64,000 bases of DNA from SMWD01 sp002729875 (GTDB lineage: Bacteria; Pseudomonadota; Gammaproteobacteria; Steroidobacterales; GCA-2729495), in contig DASCMH010000052.1 in NCBI GenBank assembly GCA_036010905.1, forward strand, positions 1 through 64,000. Direction: 5' to 3'. A model generated the notes under the pieces. The model was not told the origin of the DNA and did no database searches. It worked only from the letters and a program-made list of their open reading frames with translations. Made by a program: the position numbers and the translations under genes. Position 1 is the stretch's first letter. Each line of letters begins with the position of its first letter. Shown here one piece after another: positions 16,549 through 25,656 of the stretch.

Positions 16549-18033
16549 TTGCACGTCTACGGTCCTGAAGATATCACAGACGATATTAGGTGCGATTACC
16601 TGATTGTAGGTTCTGGTGCCGGCGCAAGCGTTGCCAGCCTGGAACTGGCCAGACAGGGTTATGATGTTGTTGTAATCGAGGAAGGCAGACACCATCCAAC
16701 CGAGTCGTTTGGCCCAGGTATCGGCAGACAAACCGCTGAGCTATACAGAAACGGTGGAATCACACCAATCCTGGGCAAGCCCTCAATCGCATTTGCCGAA
16801 GGCCGATGTATTGGCGGCACTACCGTCATAAACGGTGGCTTGATTTGGCGGACACCATCCTGGATTTTTCATGAATGGGAACAAGAATATGGTCTGCAGA
16901 GTTTCAGCCAGGTCAGCCTGGAAAGACATTTTGAATCCGTAGAGAAAAATCTTTACGTTGCCCCAACCGAGATTATTGAAAACTCGGGAAACCTGGACTC
17001 CATCAGGCTTCACGAAGGCGCTATGCAGCTGGGATGGAAGTCTGTGGTTGTTCCACGGGCTGTTCGCGGTTGCAAGAGTTCCAATCTCTGCCCCACAGGA
17101 TGCCCAACCGGGGCCAAGCAAAGCGTAGATCAGACTTACATCCCCACGGCTATCGCCCATGGAGCCCGGCTGTACTCAGAATGCAAGGCTTTAAAAATTG
17201 AGCACTCAAGCAACAAAGTGACGGGGATACTGGTAAGAGTTGGAAATACTGGAAACCGAATTATTCGCTTCAAATGCGACCATCTCATTCTTGGGGCCGG
17301 CGCAATACAATCCCCGCACCTTTTAAGGCGTAGTAAATTAATTTCAAAGGGCGCTGCCTTCCAATTCCATCTCAATCTAAAGTTTGTTGTGGAATTTTCC
17401 ACCCCTGTCGAAGCAGAGAATGGCACCATTTTCACAACCCAGATGCAGGAGTTCGCTCGTGACGGGATGCTGTTGACTGCGGCTAACATCAAGCCGGCCT
17501 ACGTAGCTCTTTCATTCTCAACTCGGAGTGCGAAGGAAATTGAGTCGGTCTTGTCCCGATACGATCACCTTGCGATATGCACAGCAATGATTCGACCGAA
17601 GGGCACGGGGCGAATCAACAGCTCCCTTGGACAACAACCCCTGCTTTGGTCAACACTCGATAAGTCTGACGATCAATTGATCAGGGAAGCTTGCCTGAGA
17701 TCGATAAAAGTGTTTTTTGCCGCCAAGGCAAAAAAGGTCTATCTGCCGCTGGCAGGAACTCCCTGCGTCACATCCTTCTCGCAAGCAGAAAAGTTATTGG
17801 CCGGGACCCGTGCAAAGGATTTTGAGCTGGTCTCGGTTCATGTTATGTCCTCTCTCCCCATGGCTTCGCGGGACAGGAGAAACCTTGTTGACGAAACGGG
17901 AAAACTGGCAAACTGCAAAAACTTGCATATCATGGATGCCAGTATCCTGCCTTCCAATATCGGAGAAAGCCCCCAGGGTACTATTATGGCGTTTGCACAT
18001 GAACTATCTGAACGTTATATCGACAATCACTGA
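16549..18033 (+). CDS. GMC-family FAD oxidoreductase
   Basis: A 494-aa flavoprotein. DYLIVGSGAGASVASLELA near residue 22 is the FAD dinucleotide-binding motif, VVIEEG the strand-end Glu, GRCIGGTTVINGGLIWRTP the GMC signature region, and LILGAGAIQSPHLL the second signature. At the C terminus SVHVMSSLPM and IMDASILPSNIGESPQG correspond to the catalytic His and flavin-contact segments of GMC enzymes. A NLCPTGCPTGAKQS segment (about residue 183) is typical of the long-chain-alcohol-oxidase-like subgroup. The start is TTG with GAGGAA upstream. Last gene of the cluster begun at 13088. It would oxidise an alcohol to a carbonyl; the substrate is unknown. Confidence 0.85.
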   Translation: MHVYGPEDITDDIRCDYLIVGSGAGASVASLELARQGYDVVVIEEGRHHPTESFGPGIGRQTAELYRNGGITPILGKPSIAFAEGRCIGGTTVINGGLIWRTPSWIFHEWEQEYGLQSFSQVSLERHFESVEKNLYVAPTEIIENSGNLDSIRLHEGAMQLGWKSVVVPRAVRGCKSSNLCPTGCPTGAKQSVDQTYIPTAIAHGARLYSECKALKIEHSSNKVTGILVRVGNTGNRIIRFKCDHLILGAGAIQSPHLLRRSKLISKGAAFQFHLNLKFVVEFSTPVEAENGTIFTTQMQEFARDGMLLTAANIKPAYVALSFSTRSAKEIESVLSRYDHLAICTAMIRPKGTGRINSSLGQQPLLWSTLDKSDDQLIREACLRSIKVFFAAKAKKVYLPLAGTPCVTSFSQAEKLLAGTRAKDFELVSVHVMSSLPMASRDRRNLVDETGKLANCKNLHIMDASILPSNIGESPQGTIMAFAHELSERYIDNH

Positions 18034-18036
18034 TTA

Positions 18037-19053
18037 TTAGAGGTCAAGCTTATCTAATTCATTAAGCCATAGATCCACCAATTCATTTTCACCCGGCCCA
18101 ACTATGTTTTCTTTTGCCAAGGCTCGATATATATCACTCAATTGTTGCTGCATCGACTGACCCGAACTAATGGTAGCTTGTGCAATCTCGATTACATTCC
18201 TTGTGTTCAGATAGACCGGTATCTCATCCTTAAAGTCATTAAAGTAATCATGAATGTTTCTTTCCTGGAAAACTGTTGCCTTAAAGAATCCAAGTCGGTA
18301 ATCATGATCCCAGAGGATCACCTGGCCTATTAATCCACGAAGAATATCAGTAAATCTAAAGCTGACATGAGACGGCAGGTATAGAAGTGGGAACGCCTCT
18401 TTATATGAAATTGTATTTTGGGAATTATATGGCGATACAGTACCTATACCCAGGGCGACCGGAACCCGGCTCTCGAATACACAAGGAGAATCATTGACCA
18501 GCCGATATATTGCATCAACATCAGCATCACCATTTGCCAGCCCCTGCCATATTGGCACGCTAAGATTCTTTTCTTCCAAGTGGTTTCTGAATGCCCGTGC
18601 CTGCTCCGATTGCACACAATCCAGCGGTAGACCCCGCGGCCATATATGTTGATCGGTAAAATATGAATAAATGTTGATAAAGCCCTGATCCCGCAACGAA
18701 CTCAAAATGACCCCGTCACGATCCGGTATATACCAATTCTCCAGGGGAATATTGTCATCGTCTGTGTCCACAATAACCTGATAACCCCGGCGGATTGCTT
18801 CCAGATAACCAATATTCTTTCTACTGTAATGAGCGACCGGAAGCCGGGAACCAAAATCCTTAAACAATTCCAGCTGTTGCTCAACAGAAAGATAGATGAC
18901 ATTCTCAAGATGCCAGTTATCAGGCGTCTTCGTATCCCCAACCACAATAGTCTTCGTTGAGTCCAGATCAGCATACTTCCTGACTGCCTTGGTCGGCGAT
19001 GCAATCGATGTAATAACGATAGCTGTTTGTTTCAACATTTTATTTGTATTCAT
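18037..19053 (-). CDS. STELLO-like (DUF288) glycosyltransferase
   Basis: A 338-aa protein without membrane segments. YSRKNIGYLEAIRRGYQVIVDTDDDN at about residues 80-105 (read as two adjacent motifs, RKNIGYLEAI and DTDDDN) is the hallmark I associate with STELLO proteins, GT-A-like transferases first known from plant Golgi. Further conserved-looking pieces are WPRGLPLD and LPSHVSFRFTDILRG. ATG 19053 is preferred to an upstream alternative at 19098 that lacks any support. It follows the DPM1-like GT2 on the same strand, so both probably act in one glycan pathway. Donor and acceptor are unknown. It ends 3 nt from the convergent GMC gene. Confidence 0.75.
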   Translation of the reverse strand: MNTNKMLKQTAIVITSIASPTKAVRKYADLDSTKTIVVGDTKTPDNWHLENVIYLSVEQQLELFKDFGSRLPVAHYSRKNIGYLEAIRRGYQVIVDTDDDNIPLENWYIPDRDGVILSSLRDQGFINIYSYFTDQHIWPRGLPLDCVQSEQARAFRNHLEEKNLSVPIWQGLANGDADVDAIYRLVNDSPCVFESRVPVALGIGTVSPYNSQNTISYKEAFPLLYLPSHVSFRFTDILRGLIGQVILWDHDYRLGFFKATVFQERNIHDYFNDFKDEIPVYLNTRNVIEIAQATISSGQSMQQQLSDIYRALAKENIVGPGENELVDLWLNELDKLDL

Positions 19054-19098
19054 CACATTTGCCGAACAATAAAATAATAAAATTCCGGGAACAGCCAC

Positions 19099-19830
19099 TC
19101 ATAAATTAGGCGACTGCCCAATGATCCGTAAAAGAAAATAGTAACAAAGACAATATATGGAATTTATAATAGCTTTACCCGAAATACTATGTGACGGCGA
19201 CTTGTAAACAATCGGAATTTCCTTATATCGACAGTAACGCAGAAGATAACGTATCTCTGTTTGAAAAAAGTGCGCCCGGGATTTCAGCGGATAAGCCAGA
19301 ATCTTTGCAACAATTTCCCTATCGAAAGCCTCGAAACCGGAGGTCATATCCTCAAGTTTTGTCCCTAAAAGAAGATTTGACAGCAATGTGCCCGAGGCAG
19401 ACAAGAAGGCACGCTTCACCGGGGGACTAACATTCTTTCCTCCAGATACATAGCGACTTCCAAATACACATTGACTGCCCTGCGAAAAGGCTTTCAGAAA
19501 GTTAGGAATCTCAGCGGGATCATGGGATAAACCGCCATCCATTTCAATAATAACCTCATGCCCACCGTCATATGCCTCTCTAAAACCCCTGACATAAGCA
19601 TCAACAACATTCTTATTCCCTGGTGCCCATATCGTTGAAAATCTATTATCCTCGCTGGATAGCCGCCTTGAGAGCGCCAGCGTCTCATCATTAGATATCT
19701 TATCGATTACAATATACACATGCCCCGCATCCTGAGAATCAAGGACACTCTGCAAACCTTCAATAAACCGCCCAAATGTCTCCTGTTCATTAGCCATTGG
19801 TACAATAATGGCAAAATCAAGTTCGCGCAT
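19099..19830 (-). CDS. GT2 glycosyltransferase, polyprenyl-phosphate sugar synthase-like
   Basis: A 243-aa DPM1-like family 2 enzyme. FAIIVPMANEQETFGRF opens the fold, VIDKISNDETL is the nucleotide turn, IIEMDGGLSHDP holds the acidic metal motif, and FGSRYVSGGK plus LEDMTSGFEAFDR are typical of enzymes that load a sugar on a polyprenyl phosphate. The C terminus is hydrophobic (SIYCLCYYFLLRIIG) and may touch the membrane. It sits 3 nt downstream of the small membrane-protein gene at 19834 and precedes the STELLO-like gene, forming one minus-strand unit. Confidence 0.82.
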   Translation of the reverse strand: MRELDFAIIVPMANEQETFGRFIEGLQSVLDSQDAGHVYIVIDKISNDETLALSRRLSSEDNRFSTIWAPGNKNVVDAYVRGFREAYDGGHEVIIEMDGGLSHDPAEIPNFLKAFSQGSQCVFGSRYVSGGKNVSPPVKRAFLSASGTLLSNLLLGTKLEDMTSGFEAFDREIVAKILAYPLKSRAHFFQTEIRYLLRYCRYKEIPIVYKSPSHSISGKAIINSIYCLCYYFLLRIIGQSPNL

Positions 19831-19833
19831 ACT

Positions 19834-20232
19834 CTATTTTATCTCACGAGTTGCGGCAGCTAGTGCCAAAGCAGCTGGAATTAACAGTAGATAGCAAAGC
19901 GCACCAAGAATAAGCGTCATATCTATACCGTAGGCGATGCTACAGGCCACCGCCAGAGCGGAAGCCAACACTCCGCTGGCCCCATTAATGCCCCAGAACC
20001 ATGACTTTTGGCGGTCATGGGCTGAAGTTACCAAACGCATTTCAGTCGGAAAACCGTACCCCATCAATAAACCTGCAGAGCCGATCAGCATCATACAAAT
20101 ACTGGCCCGGAAAAATAAACTTGAACCATCGAAGGACAACAATATACCCGGCAGCCAAAACGTTAAGCTGATGAGATACATACCTGTAACCACTGACCAG
20201 ACCACGACCGATACAGGAGTTTTCAAGGTCAT
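19834..20232 (-). CDS. orphan four-helix membrane fragment resembling the C-terminal end of spermidine-synthase-like membrane proteins
   Basis: A 132-aa polypeptide (ATG 20232; an upstream TTG at 20271 is an alternative) made almost entirely of four hydrophobic helices. LLMGYGFPTEMRLV, then WFWGINGASGVLASALAVACS, then a final helix pair strongly recalls the last membrane segments of 700-850-residue proteins that combine membrane domains with a SpeE-like domain. Here the SpeE part is absent, and no remnant is visible in the 344 bp upstream. It could be a truncated relic or a functional small protein; the intact frame and 3-nt spacing to the GT2 favour expression. Confidence 0.6.
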   Translation of the reverse strand: MTLKTPVSVVVWSVVTGMYLISLTFWLPGILLSFDGSSLFFRASICMMLIGSAGLLMGYGFPTEMRLVTSAHDRQKSWFWGINGASGVLASALAVACSIAYGIDMTLILGALCYLLLIPAALALAAATREIK

Positions 20233-20576
20233 AATATATCTTCTGATTATTGGCAGGCATAACCGGCACAACCATATAATCCTCCGCTACAATATCTCAT
20301 GAACCAGCAACACACCGATGCGAACGCATTATAATTGGAGTTTAAAGATTATCTTGAACATAAACCTTGAGATACCTGAATATCCCTTGGTAATCATGAT
20401 AACAAATTAGTATCCTCATTAAATGAGTATCCTCATTAATAGTACTAAGCATTTGGGATAGTAGAGTGCGTAACACTCAAACACAACCGAAAGCAGAAAA
20501 CACCTTCAGATGTTGGCTAGCAGGTAATACAGTTCACATAACAGCCAAAACCTTACCAAAACACAGCTGGATATAG
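20233..20576. other. divergent AT-rich intergenic region with a 13-bp direct repeat
   Basis: No gene is seen here. It separates the minus-strand unit ending at 18037 from the plus-strand GT-C gene at 20577 and should hold both promoters. The one clear element is GTATCCTCATTAA, present twice at 20410-20422 and 20427-20439. Confidence 0.5.
20410..20439. repeat. two copies of a 13-bp direct repeat, 17-bp period
   Basis: GTATCCTCATTAA occurs at 20410-20422 and again at 20427-20439, separated by ATGA. The junction also reads TCATT-A-AATGA, a small inverted repeat. It lies between divergent genes and may be a regulator-binding site or a replication-slippage duplication. Confidence 0.5.
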
Positions 20577-22376
20577 ATGTTGAATTCAATTCACCAAAAC
20601 AGATTATTGATAATATGCATACTCTTGTTCATCGTCCTTGGGGTGATATTTTTTCCTTCGGCCGGCCGAGATGACGACCATATTGCGTTCTGGAGTGTTA
20701 ATACAATCCTGGAGTTTGGCGACATCCTTAGTTACAGCGGGGAGCGCCTGGAACAAGGATCAAGCCTTGGATTTATTGCTCTTATGACAATAGCAAGCGC
20801 AATTACGCGGCTTCCTGTACAGGACATCGCAGTACCCCTGGCAGTTATTTCCGGAATCATGCTACTTATCCTGCTTAACAAATTTAAATTATTTATTAAA
20901 AAAAGAGCAGTTAATTACGCGCTTCTGATAACCGCGACATCCTTTCCCTTTATATATTGGTCATTTTCAGGACTGGAAACATCCTTTTATTCGCTCTCCC
21001 TGACCTTTTTCTGCCTTTTTATCCTGAAAATAACCACGAATAAATCCGGAATTTTTGAATATTTGTACCTCTTCCCAGTAATACTCACCCTGCAACTCTT
21101 GAGACCTGAAGCTTTCTTTGTTATCGGGTTAACAATCTGCTTATTCTGGCTACTCAAGATGGCGCGAGAAATTCACCAGAGGAACAGAAACTCATCACTC
21201 ATTAAGACAGCAACTCAATCTGAGTTTACAATATTTTCGGCATATGTACTGCTGATTAACTGTGCTGCATTTGCTCCATTATTAATATTTCGCTATACCT
21301 ACTTTGGCAATATATTTCCACAGCCTGTTTTATCAAAAATATCAGGGATATTTCCCGGCCTACACTCCGGCATACCGATAGTACCGGGCAGTCGATATAT
21401 TATTGAATTTCTCATTCAGAATCTGATTTTCACAGGCTCTGTAATTGCTTTACTTAGCATCGTATTCGGTATCTTAAAAAGAAGAAATGAGAACAGACTG
21501 ATACCCAGTGACATTCTGATTTCACTCATACTATCTCAACTTGTTTTTATCTTACTGTCCGGACCTGATTGGATGGAAGCATTTCGTTTTATTATGCCGA
21601 TCATTCCAATAATGTCGCTGATGGCTGGTATATTTTTATATGAACTATGCAATAAAAGACCCCATATCAATAAACCTCTCGTTCCCATACTTTTATGCAT
21701 TCAGTTTGCAGGACTTGGGTATTTTGTAACCAACGACTCTTCTTCGATACCCCTATGGGCTACCAGGAATAATGTTACCCAGAAAATAGCTGGCGCAAAT
21801 AACTACTCCTGGTTTTCCAGGGCAAATACACACCATCTTCGTGATATTCCTGTAGTAGAAGCATTAAATAACACAATTAGAGAACTGGAATCCGTAGTTG
21901 GCGACAGACCAATAATCATTACAAGCTACCAGGCCGGATTTGTGATGTACCATGTTACAAAAGAACATTTTGGCAGAATCCGATTTATTGATCTGGTCGG
22001 TCTGGCAGACAGTACAATTACTAAATGCCTACCCCTGAACAATGAAACACGACGACTAAGGGATGCAGCAGCACGCAAACAGCAGTTGGGACATCTTGAG
22101 GTTTTACGCTACCTGATACGTGAAAGCGATAAAGCGGGAACGTGCTTTAGCCCACGTCCAGACATCATCTATTTAATGGGGGAAATCGACAAATCTGCAC
22201 CGGAACTCAGGGAACTTGGATATGAATTTGCTTTTAATAACACTGGTAACATTGCACTTGATTTTGGAAAAAGTGAATTTTATGGAGGATACCTGGTAGA
22301 TAGTAAACTATTTACAAATGCCGGCCTCAAATTCGCGAAGTCACATATTTCCGTCGACTACCAGATTTTTCAATAA
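20577..22376 (+). CDS. polytopic GT-C-like membrane protein, probable glycosyltransferase
   Basis: A 599-aa protein with 10-12 membrane helices and a soluble C-terminal third. After the first helix, GRDDDHIAFWSVNTI carries acidic residues where GT-C enzymes keep their catalytic Asp, and ERLEQGSSLGFIALM parallels the ER-[VL]-EGYSSPLW segment of AftB-like arabinofuranosyltransferase relatives. YWSFSGLETSFYSLSL continues that resemblance (compare SGLETPLF). It is clearly AT-rich against the genes after 24 kb. It would transfer a sugar from a lipid carrier in the periplasm; the specificity is open. Confidence 0.68.
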   Translation: MLNSIHQNRLLIICILLFIVLGVIFFPSAGRDDDHIAFWSVNTILEFGDILSYSGERLEQGSSLGFIALMTIASAITRLPVQDIAVPLAVISGIMLLILLNKFKLFIKKRAVNYALLITATSFPFIYWSFSGLETSFYSLSLTFFCLFILKITTNKSGIFEYLYLFPVILTLQLLRPEAFFVIGLTICLFWLLKMAREIHQRNRNSSLIKTATQSEFTIFSAYVLLINCAAFAPLLIFRYTYFGNIFPQPVLSKISGIFPGLHSGIPIVPGSRYIIEFLIQNLIFTGSVIALLSIVFGILKRRNENRLIPSDILISLILSQLVFILLSGPDWMEAFRFIMPIIPIMSLMAGIFLYELCNKRPHINKPLVPILLCIQFAGLGYFVTNDSSSIPLWATRNNVTQKIAGANNYSWFSRANTHHLRDIPVVEALNNTIRELESVVGDRPIIITSYQAGFVMYHVTKEHFGRIRFIDLVGLADSTITKCLPLNNETRRLRDAAARKQQLGHLEVLRYLIRESDKAGTCFSPRPDIIYLMGEIDKSAPELRELGYEFAFNNTGNIALDFGKSEFYGGYLVDSKLFTNAGLKFAKSHISVDYQIFQ

Positions 22377-22479
22377 ATACCTGCTGTGACCACAAGAAAT
22401 ATGCCTCCATTACCCTTTAGATTTGAAATTTTTCTTTCCTGCGGGAAATTTGACCGACAAATTAAAAGCATACCTAAAT

Positions 22480-22485
22480 TATAAT
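22480..22485 (+). promoter_or_regulatory. candidate -10 box before the GT-C gene
   Basis: A perfect TATAAT sits 43 bp before the ATG at 22529. The -35 side is weak: TTGACC at 22450-22455 is too far (24 bp) and GACAAA at 22456-22461 gives 18 bp. The short dyad AATTTG-ACCGA-CAAATT overlaps the -35 area. Confidence 0.35.
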
Positions 22486-22528
22486 TCGCTTGATAAAAAC
22501 CTAAGGCCTGACTTTAAGCGCAAATACG

Positions 22529-24061
22529 ATGATAAATGACTATCCGGAACCATCGAGGACTAAAATCCCCGGACCAAATGTCAGCATCTACGTGCTTTTG
22601 TCGATACTATTATTAGCGGCAGCCGCCCTGCTGAGATTCCATGACCTCTCCCAAAGATCCATGTGGATAGATGAGGCTGCGGCAGCTATTTACTCACAGG
22701 GAACTATCCCGCAGACCATCGACAACACCCGGCACCACAACACGTCGCCGATTATCTTCCCCCTGATCCTTCATGCAGTTCAAAAATTCAACAGAACCGC
22801 TACCAGCGTAAGATTACCATCGGCTATTTTCAGCCTGCTCACCGTGCTGGTCATGCTACTCATGCCAAGGGTCGGGATGGACAGGCGCGTGGCATTTCTT
22901 GCAGCGACTGTGCTTGCCCTGTCAACCAGTCAAGTTCACTGGGCGCAGGAAGCCAGGGAGTATTCACTATCTGTGCTACTGGCATCACTGATGATCTTCG
23001 GACTCTTTGACTTCCTCAATAGCGAAAGCGGGAAGCGCAAAATTCTATATACATCGTTATTCGCCGCTCCGCTGATTCAGTACGGTCTGATCCTGTTCGG
23101 ATTTGCCGTTATCGGGACTTTGGCACTCGCCGGCCTGCTGCAACGCAGACCGTTTATCGGCGATATCGTAAAGTCAGGCATCGTAATGGCTACAAGCAGT
23201 GTCATCTCAATCATCCTCACACTTCGCTTCCAGTGGCAGGCAAATGCCAACAACCATCTTAGTGAGTATTTTTACAGCGGCAACCTCTCCGATCTGAATT
23301 CGTTGGCAACCTTTTTAGTTAAAAACACCTATTCCCTGGTCAAATTCATGATGCTCGGCAAGGTAGTCTTATGGGTGTTTGTGATCGTGCTCACTATTTA
23401 TGCCTGTCGTTTCGCCTATAGCTTCAGAGGACGTTTCACAATCGGACTGCAAAGCTATTATCAACTGTCGCTATTCCTGTTTGCCATAGCAATCTCCATT
23501 ATTGCCGTCCTGTTCCATGCCTACCCATATGGAGCCGCCCACCAATGCCTGTATCTGGCCCCGACTATCGCACTGGCATTTGCCAGCGCATCGATAGCAG
23601 TCGCCGACTTCCTGAAAGACAGGCAACAAACTATCTGGTTCTTCGCAATACTACTGATAATTATAATCTTTGGTACGCAAACACTACGGGAACTAAACCC
23701 CTATGGAGAGGTTGAAGACATCAAAAGCGTGCTCGCCTATTTCAAACAGGAACCACAGAATCAAGACGACCCGGTTTATGTCTACCCCGGAGCCGCACCG
23801 GCCCTGCATTTCTACGGCATTTCTGGAGAGCGGTTCGTATTCGGCAAACTCTATCCCCAATTTGACCGGGAGGGCTACCGCAAAGAACTTGGCGCAGCAA
23901 TGGATCGCGGCACCGGACGGCTATGGATTATCTTATCCAGCGTCGTACCAGAAGTAGAAGACTTCGTCATATCAGCGATACCGGAAGATTGGCATCTGGA
24001 AAAAAAAGTTGATGCCGCAAAAGCAAGCCTCTTTCTGGCAACAAGCACGACAAATCACTAG
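22529..24061 (+). CDS. GT39-like membrane glycosyltransferase
   Basis: A 510-aa protein with about eleven membrane helices. RFHDLSQRSMWIDEAAAA after the first helix gives the Asp-Glu motif typical of the GT39/PMT_2 family, and HWAQEAREYSLSVLL is the second characteristic segment (QEAR-Y). The C-terminal 130 residues are soluble and would face the periplasm (VYVYPGAAPALHFYG). The gene stands between the AftB-like protein and a convergent methyltransferase. Enzymes of this class decorate lipid-linked glycans or proteins using polyprenyl-phosphate sugars, which the DPM1-like GT2s of this locus could provide. Confidence 0.8.
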   Translation: MINDYPEPSRTKIPGPNVSIYVLLSILLLAAAALLRFHDLSQRSMWIDEAAAAIYSQGTIPQTIDNTRHHNTSPIIFPLILHAVQKFNRTATSVRLPSAIFSLLTVLVMLLMPRVGMDRRVAFLAATVLALSTSQVHWAQEAREYSLSVLLASLMIFGLFDFLNSESGKRKILYTSLFAAPLIQYGLILFGFAVIGTLALAGLLQRRPFIGDIVKSGIVMATSSVISIILTLRFQWQANANNHLSEYFYSGNLSDLNSLATFLVKNTYSLVKFMMLGKVVLWVFVIVLTIYACRFAYSFRGRFTIGLQSYYQLSLFLFAIAISIIAVLFHAYPYGAAHQCLYLAPTIALAFASASIAVADFLKDRQQTIWFFAILLIIIIFGTQTLRELNPYGEVEDIKSVLAYFKQEPQNQDDPVYVYPGAAPALHFYGISGERFVFGKLYPQFDREGYRKELGAAMDRGTGRLWIILSSVVPEVEDFVISAIPEDWHLEKKVDAAKASLFLATSTTNH

Positions 24062-24087
24062 CCAGAGATAAAATGCCGACCTTCCTT

Positions 24088-24708
24088 TTACCTTTTATCT
24101 TTTGAACCGGGTTGCCAGCGAACGAGCCTTTGCTGGTTAAGTTCGTCGATCACCTCATGGGTCTCACCGGAAAGCAAATCAAGTTCGTTGTGCCGCAGTA
24201 CAATTATCACACTGCCGCCCTCGCTCAGGTGTTCCCGGGCAGCATCCAGAAAATAACAAATCAAATGTCGACGTTCCTTGCGAATCATTTGATAAATCAA
24301 TGCCGAGAACCAGCGGTTTTCTTTAGGCAATAGCGACTTGATGATGGCCAGGGGCCGATCCCACCGACCTGAACGCGAGTGACCGTAGGGGGGATTAAAC
24401 ACGATGAGATCAAAAAGGCCTGCTACATTCTCAAACAGGTCCGACAGGTAGAAACGAACTTCAAGACCGTTGGCAGCAGCGTTGGTGAGACAACAATCGA
24501 CGGCATCAGAACTGATGTCAGTTCCCTCGCAAGCTCGACCCAGTGAAGCAAGATAGAGAATAACAAACCCGGTTCCTGTCCCCACCTCCAGCGCATGGTC
24601 AAACGAAAGCTCGGCCACACGACGGGCTATCATGCGCGTATCCTCACCCACTGGCGAGACGCCAAGACGGTTTTCAACCTTAAGATTATTGAATTCGGGA
24701 TATATCAT
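24088..24708 (-). CDS. class I SAM-dependent methyltransferase, HemK/MTS-like
   Basis: A 206-aa methyltransferase. ALEVGTGTGFVILYLAS is the SAM-binding motif I, GTDISSDAVDCC the motif II acidic strand end, and IVFNPPYGHS carries NPPY, the signature of enzymes that methylate amide or exocyclic amino nitrogens (release-factor glutamine or N6-adenine methylases). It lacks the PrmC N-terminal domain, so it is not simply PrmC. It is oriented against its neighbours, 26 bp from the convergent GT-C gene. A small-molecule, protein or nucleic-acid target is possible. Confidence 0.75.
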   Translation of the reverse strand: MIYPEFNNLKVENRLGVSPVGEDTRMIARRVAELSFDHALEVGTGTGFVILYLASLGRACEGTDISSDAVDCCLTNAAANGLEVRFYLSDLFENVAGLFDLIVFNPPYGHSRSGRWDRPLAIIKSLLPKENRWFSALIYQMIRKERRHLICYFLDAAREHLSEGGSVIIVLRHNELDLLSGETHEVIDELNQQRLVRWQPGSKDKR

Positions 24709-24902
24709 GCATGATCAGGATATCGTGCTAAAGGCCAGGTTGGAACCCGATTGGCCGGGTTCTGTGGACAGATCGCGGTTAATGCTTGCCACTGAACACT
24801 GACTTTTATCTCATATCTACGATCACACAGGAAAATATGACTACTCTCGCACTGACTTAGCTCGCCCACCGGGATAGAATCCATGCTTACAGACTTTGTT
24901 AT

Positions 24903-25649
24903 ATGAATACTGATCCTGACGATATTAACCAGATGAAGCCTGGCCACCTGCTAAGCGGTCGGCGGCATTTTGCGAATGATCTGCGCGACAGCGGCGCCTA
25001 TTGGTATTTCTCAGCAATTACCTTCACGCTACGGCGGGCTTTGCTTCCGTTAGTGCAGAAATATTGCACAGGGCGAGTGCTCGATGCCGGCGCCGGAGGA
25101 CTGCATGGACGCCAACTGCTGGGACCTTATTGTCACGAGTATGTCAGTGTAGATATCGCCAACCAGGGCGGTGAGTTGGACATAATCGCCGACGTTCAGG
25201 ATCTGACGAGCATAGATGACAAACAATTTGATAGTGTATTTTGCTCCCAGGTTTTGGAGCACATACCCCGACCAGGAAGCGCTCTTAAGGAGTTTTTTCG
25301 CGTACTTAAGCCGGGAGGAATTGCGCTTATAGCTGCTCCTCACCTGTCTGCATTGCACGAGGAGCCCCATGACTATTACCGTTACACACAGCATGGACTG
25401 CAATATTTGCTGGAATCAAACGGGTTTGAGGTTGTGAAAATATGTTCTGCCGGGGGACTGATAACCTTTATTGCACATCCATTCTCATATGTACTCAATT
25501 CCTTATTCTGGCGTTTACCTTTCATCAGGTGGCTATTTTGGTTTTTCAACCTGCTTTTCCTGGTTATACCGCCGGCAACTCTGGACAACCTGTTTAAAAC
25601 ATATCGAAAGTGGCCCACAAATATTATCGTAGTTGCTCGCAAACCCTGA
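24903..25649 (+). CDS. class I SAM-dependent methyltransferase (Methyltransf_11-like)
   Basis: A 248-aa methyltransferase, first gene of a compact six-gene plus-strand operon reaching 31243. VLDAGAGGLHGRQLLG is the SAM motif I, SVDIANQGG the acidic motif, FDSVFCSQVLEHIPRPG motif post-II, and EFFRVLKPGGIALIAAP motif III, the usual Ubie/small-molecule methylase pattern. Residues 195-225 are hydrophobic (RWLFWFFNLLFLVIPPA), suggesting association with the inner membrane. In glycan operons such enzymes methylate sugars or terminal groups of a growing chain; that role is inferred from position. Confidence 0.8.
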   Translation: MNTDPDDINQMKPGHLLSGRRHFANDLRDSGAYWYFSAITFTLRRALLPLVQKYCTGRVLDAGAGGLHGRQLLGPYCHEYVSVDIANQGGELDIIADVQDLTSIDDKQFDSVFCSQVLEHIPRPGSALKEFFRVLKPGGIALIAAPHLSALHEEPHDYYRYTQHGLQYLLESNGFEVVKICSAGGLITFIAHPFSYVLNSLFWRLPFIRWLFWFFNLLFLVIPPATLDNLFKTYRKWPTNIIVVARKP

Positions 25650-25656
25650 CACAGAA

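Noticed and set aside
24066..24100. Inverted repeat AGATAAAA / TTTTATCT as a terminator between convergent genes
   Set aside because: The arms are short and AT-only with a long loop, and it overlaps the end of the methyltransferase gene; not convincing.
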